DNA from: Anaerolineales bacterium UBA3940
GTDB taxonomy: Bacteria > Chloroflexota > Anaerolineae > Aggregatilineales > UBA3940
Reading direction: 5' to 3'
DNA length: 14,687 nucleotides
NCBI GenBank assembly: GCA_002385675.1
Contig: DGDY01000137.1
Span: forward strand, 4,186-18,872
Shown: positions 14,669 through 14,687 of the stretch, in pieces
Layout: the number at the start of each line of letters is the position of its first letter
Position numbering within the stretch: the stretch's first letter is position 1
Translations under genes and position numbers: made by a program
Notes under the pieces: model-generated
Databases searched by the model: none
Seen by the model: only the letters and a program-made list of their open reading frames with translations
What the model was told of the DNA's origin: nothing

Positions 14669-14687
14669 CTGTCTCTTATACACATCT
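14669..14687. other. Tn5/Nextera mosaic-end adapter sequence (library artefact)
   Basis: The last 19 bases, CTGTCTCTTATACACATCT, are identical to the Tn5 transposase mosaic end used in Nextera libraries. They sit exactly at the terminus, with no transposase or second end nearby. They should be read as untrimmed adapter and not as genome. Confidence 0.97.

Noticed and set aside
14669..14687. Real Tn5-type transposon end
   Set aside because: No transposase, IS50 sequence or target duplication is present, and the match ends precisely at the sequence terminus, as adapter read-through does.
1..14687. CRISPR arrays, tRNA/rRNA genes, riboswitches, insertion sequences
   Set aside because: No spaced direct repeats, tRNA-like cloverleaf segments, rRNA signatures, transposase domains or recognisable riboswitch motifs were seen on reading; no computed search was possible.

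Overview
The window looks like part of a draft contig from a high-GC bacterium. Nothing in it fixes the taxon. The mix of an E. coli-type phosphoglucomutase, ATP-grasp and HprK-like proteins and polysaccharide genes would suit a Chloroflexota-like bacterium, but that is a guess. The right end carries an exact 19-base Tn5/Nextera mosaic-end sequence (14669-14687). The true genomic sequence therefore stops at about 14668, and the gene there is cut.

Layout. The left edge (1-813, + strand) is the C-terminal half of a phosphoglucomutase. It converges on a long minus-strand block, with a strong terminator hairpin between them (835-869). Everything from 888 to 14668 reads on the minus strand, right to left. 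The order is: a small membrane protein cut by the contig end; a GT4 glycosyltransferase; a membrane GT2 glycosyltransferase (ATGA overlap with GT4); an HprK-like P-loop protein; a thymidylate-kinase-like P-loop protein; a NodB polysaccharide deacetylase; a D-2-hydroxyacid dehydrogenase; a phosphoenolpyruvate mutase; an ATP-grasp ligase; a sulfatase-fold hydrolase or transferase; an alginate-lyase-like lipoprotein; and a membrane-anchored metallophosphoesterase with a C-terminal DNRLRE-like domain. Most gaps are 4-60 bases. The largest are 158 bases (2484-2641) and 203 bases (14309-14511), so one or two transcripts are likely. No stretch over 300 bases lacks a gene.

How it may work. The glycosyltransferases, deacetylase, lyase-like lipoprotein and phosphoglucomutase (glucose-1-phosphate supply) point to making, modifying and trimming a surface or exported polysaccharide. 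Inside this block sits a PEP mutase with all its known catalytic residues, the committing enzyme of C-P bond (phosphonate) biosynthesis. The usual partner, phosphonopyruvate decarboxylase, is absent from the window. A D-2-hydroxyacid dehydrogenase lies directly upstream, and an ATP-grasp ligase follows after only 4 bases. The most interesting reading is a phosphonate branch in which phosphonopyruvate is reduced to phosphonolactate and then ligated to, or carried on, a glycan or another conjugate. The neighbouring sulfatase-fold enzyme lacks the formylglycine motif and has Thr at the nucleophile position, as phosphoryl- and phosphonate-handling members of its superfamily do. This is inference from gene content; no product has been shown.
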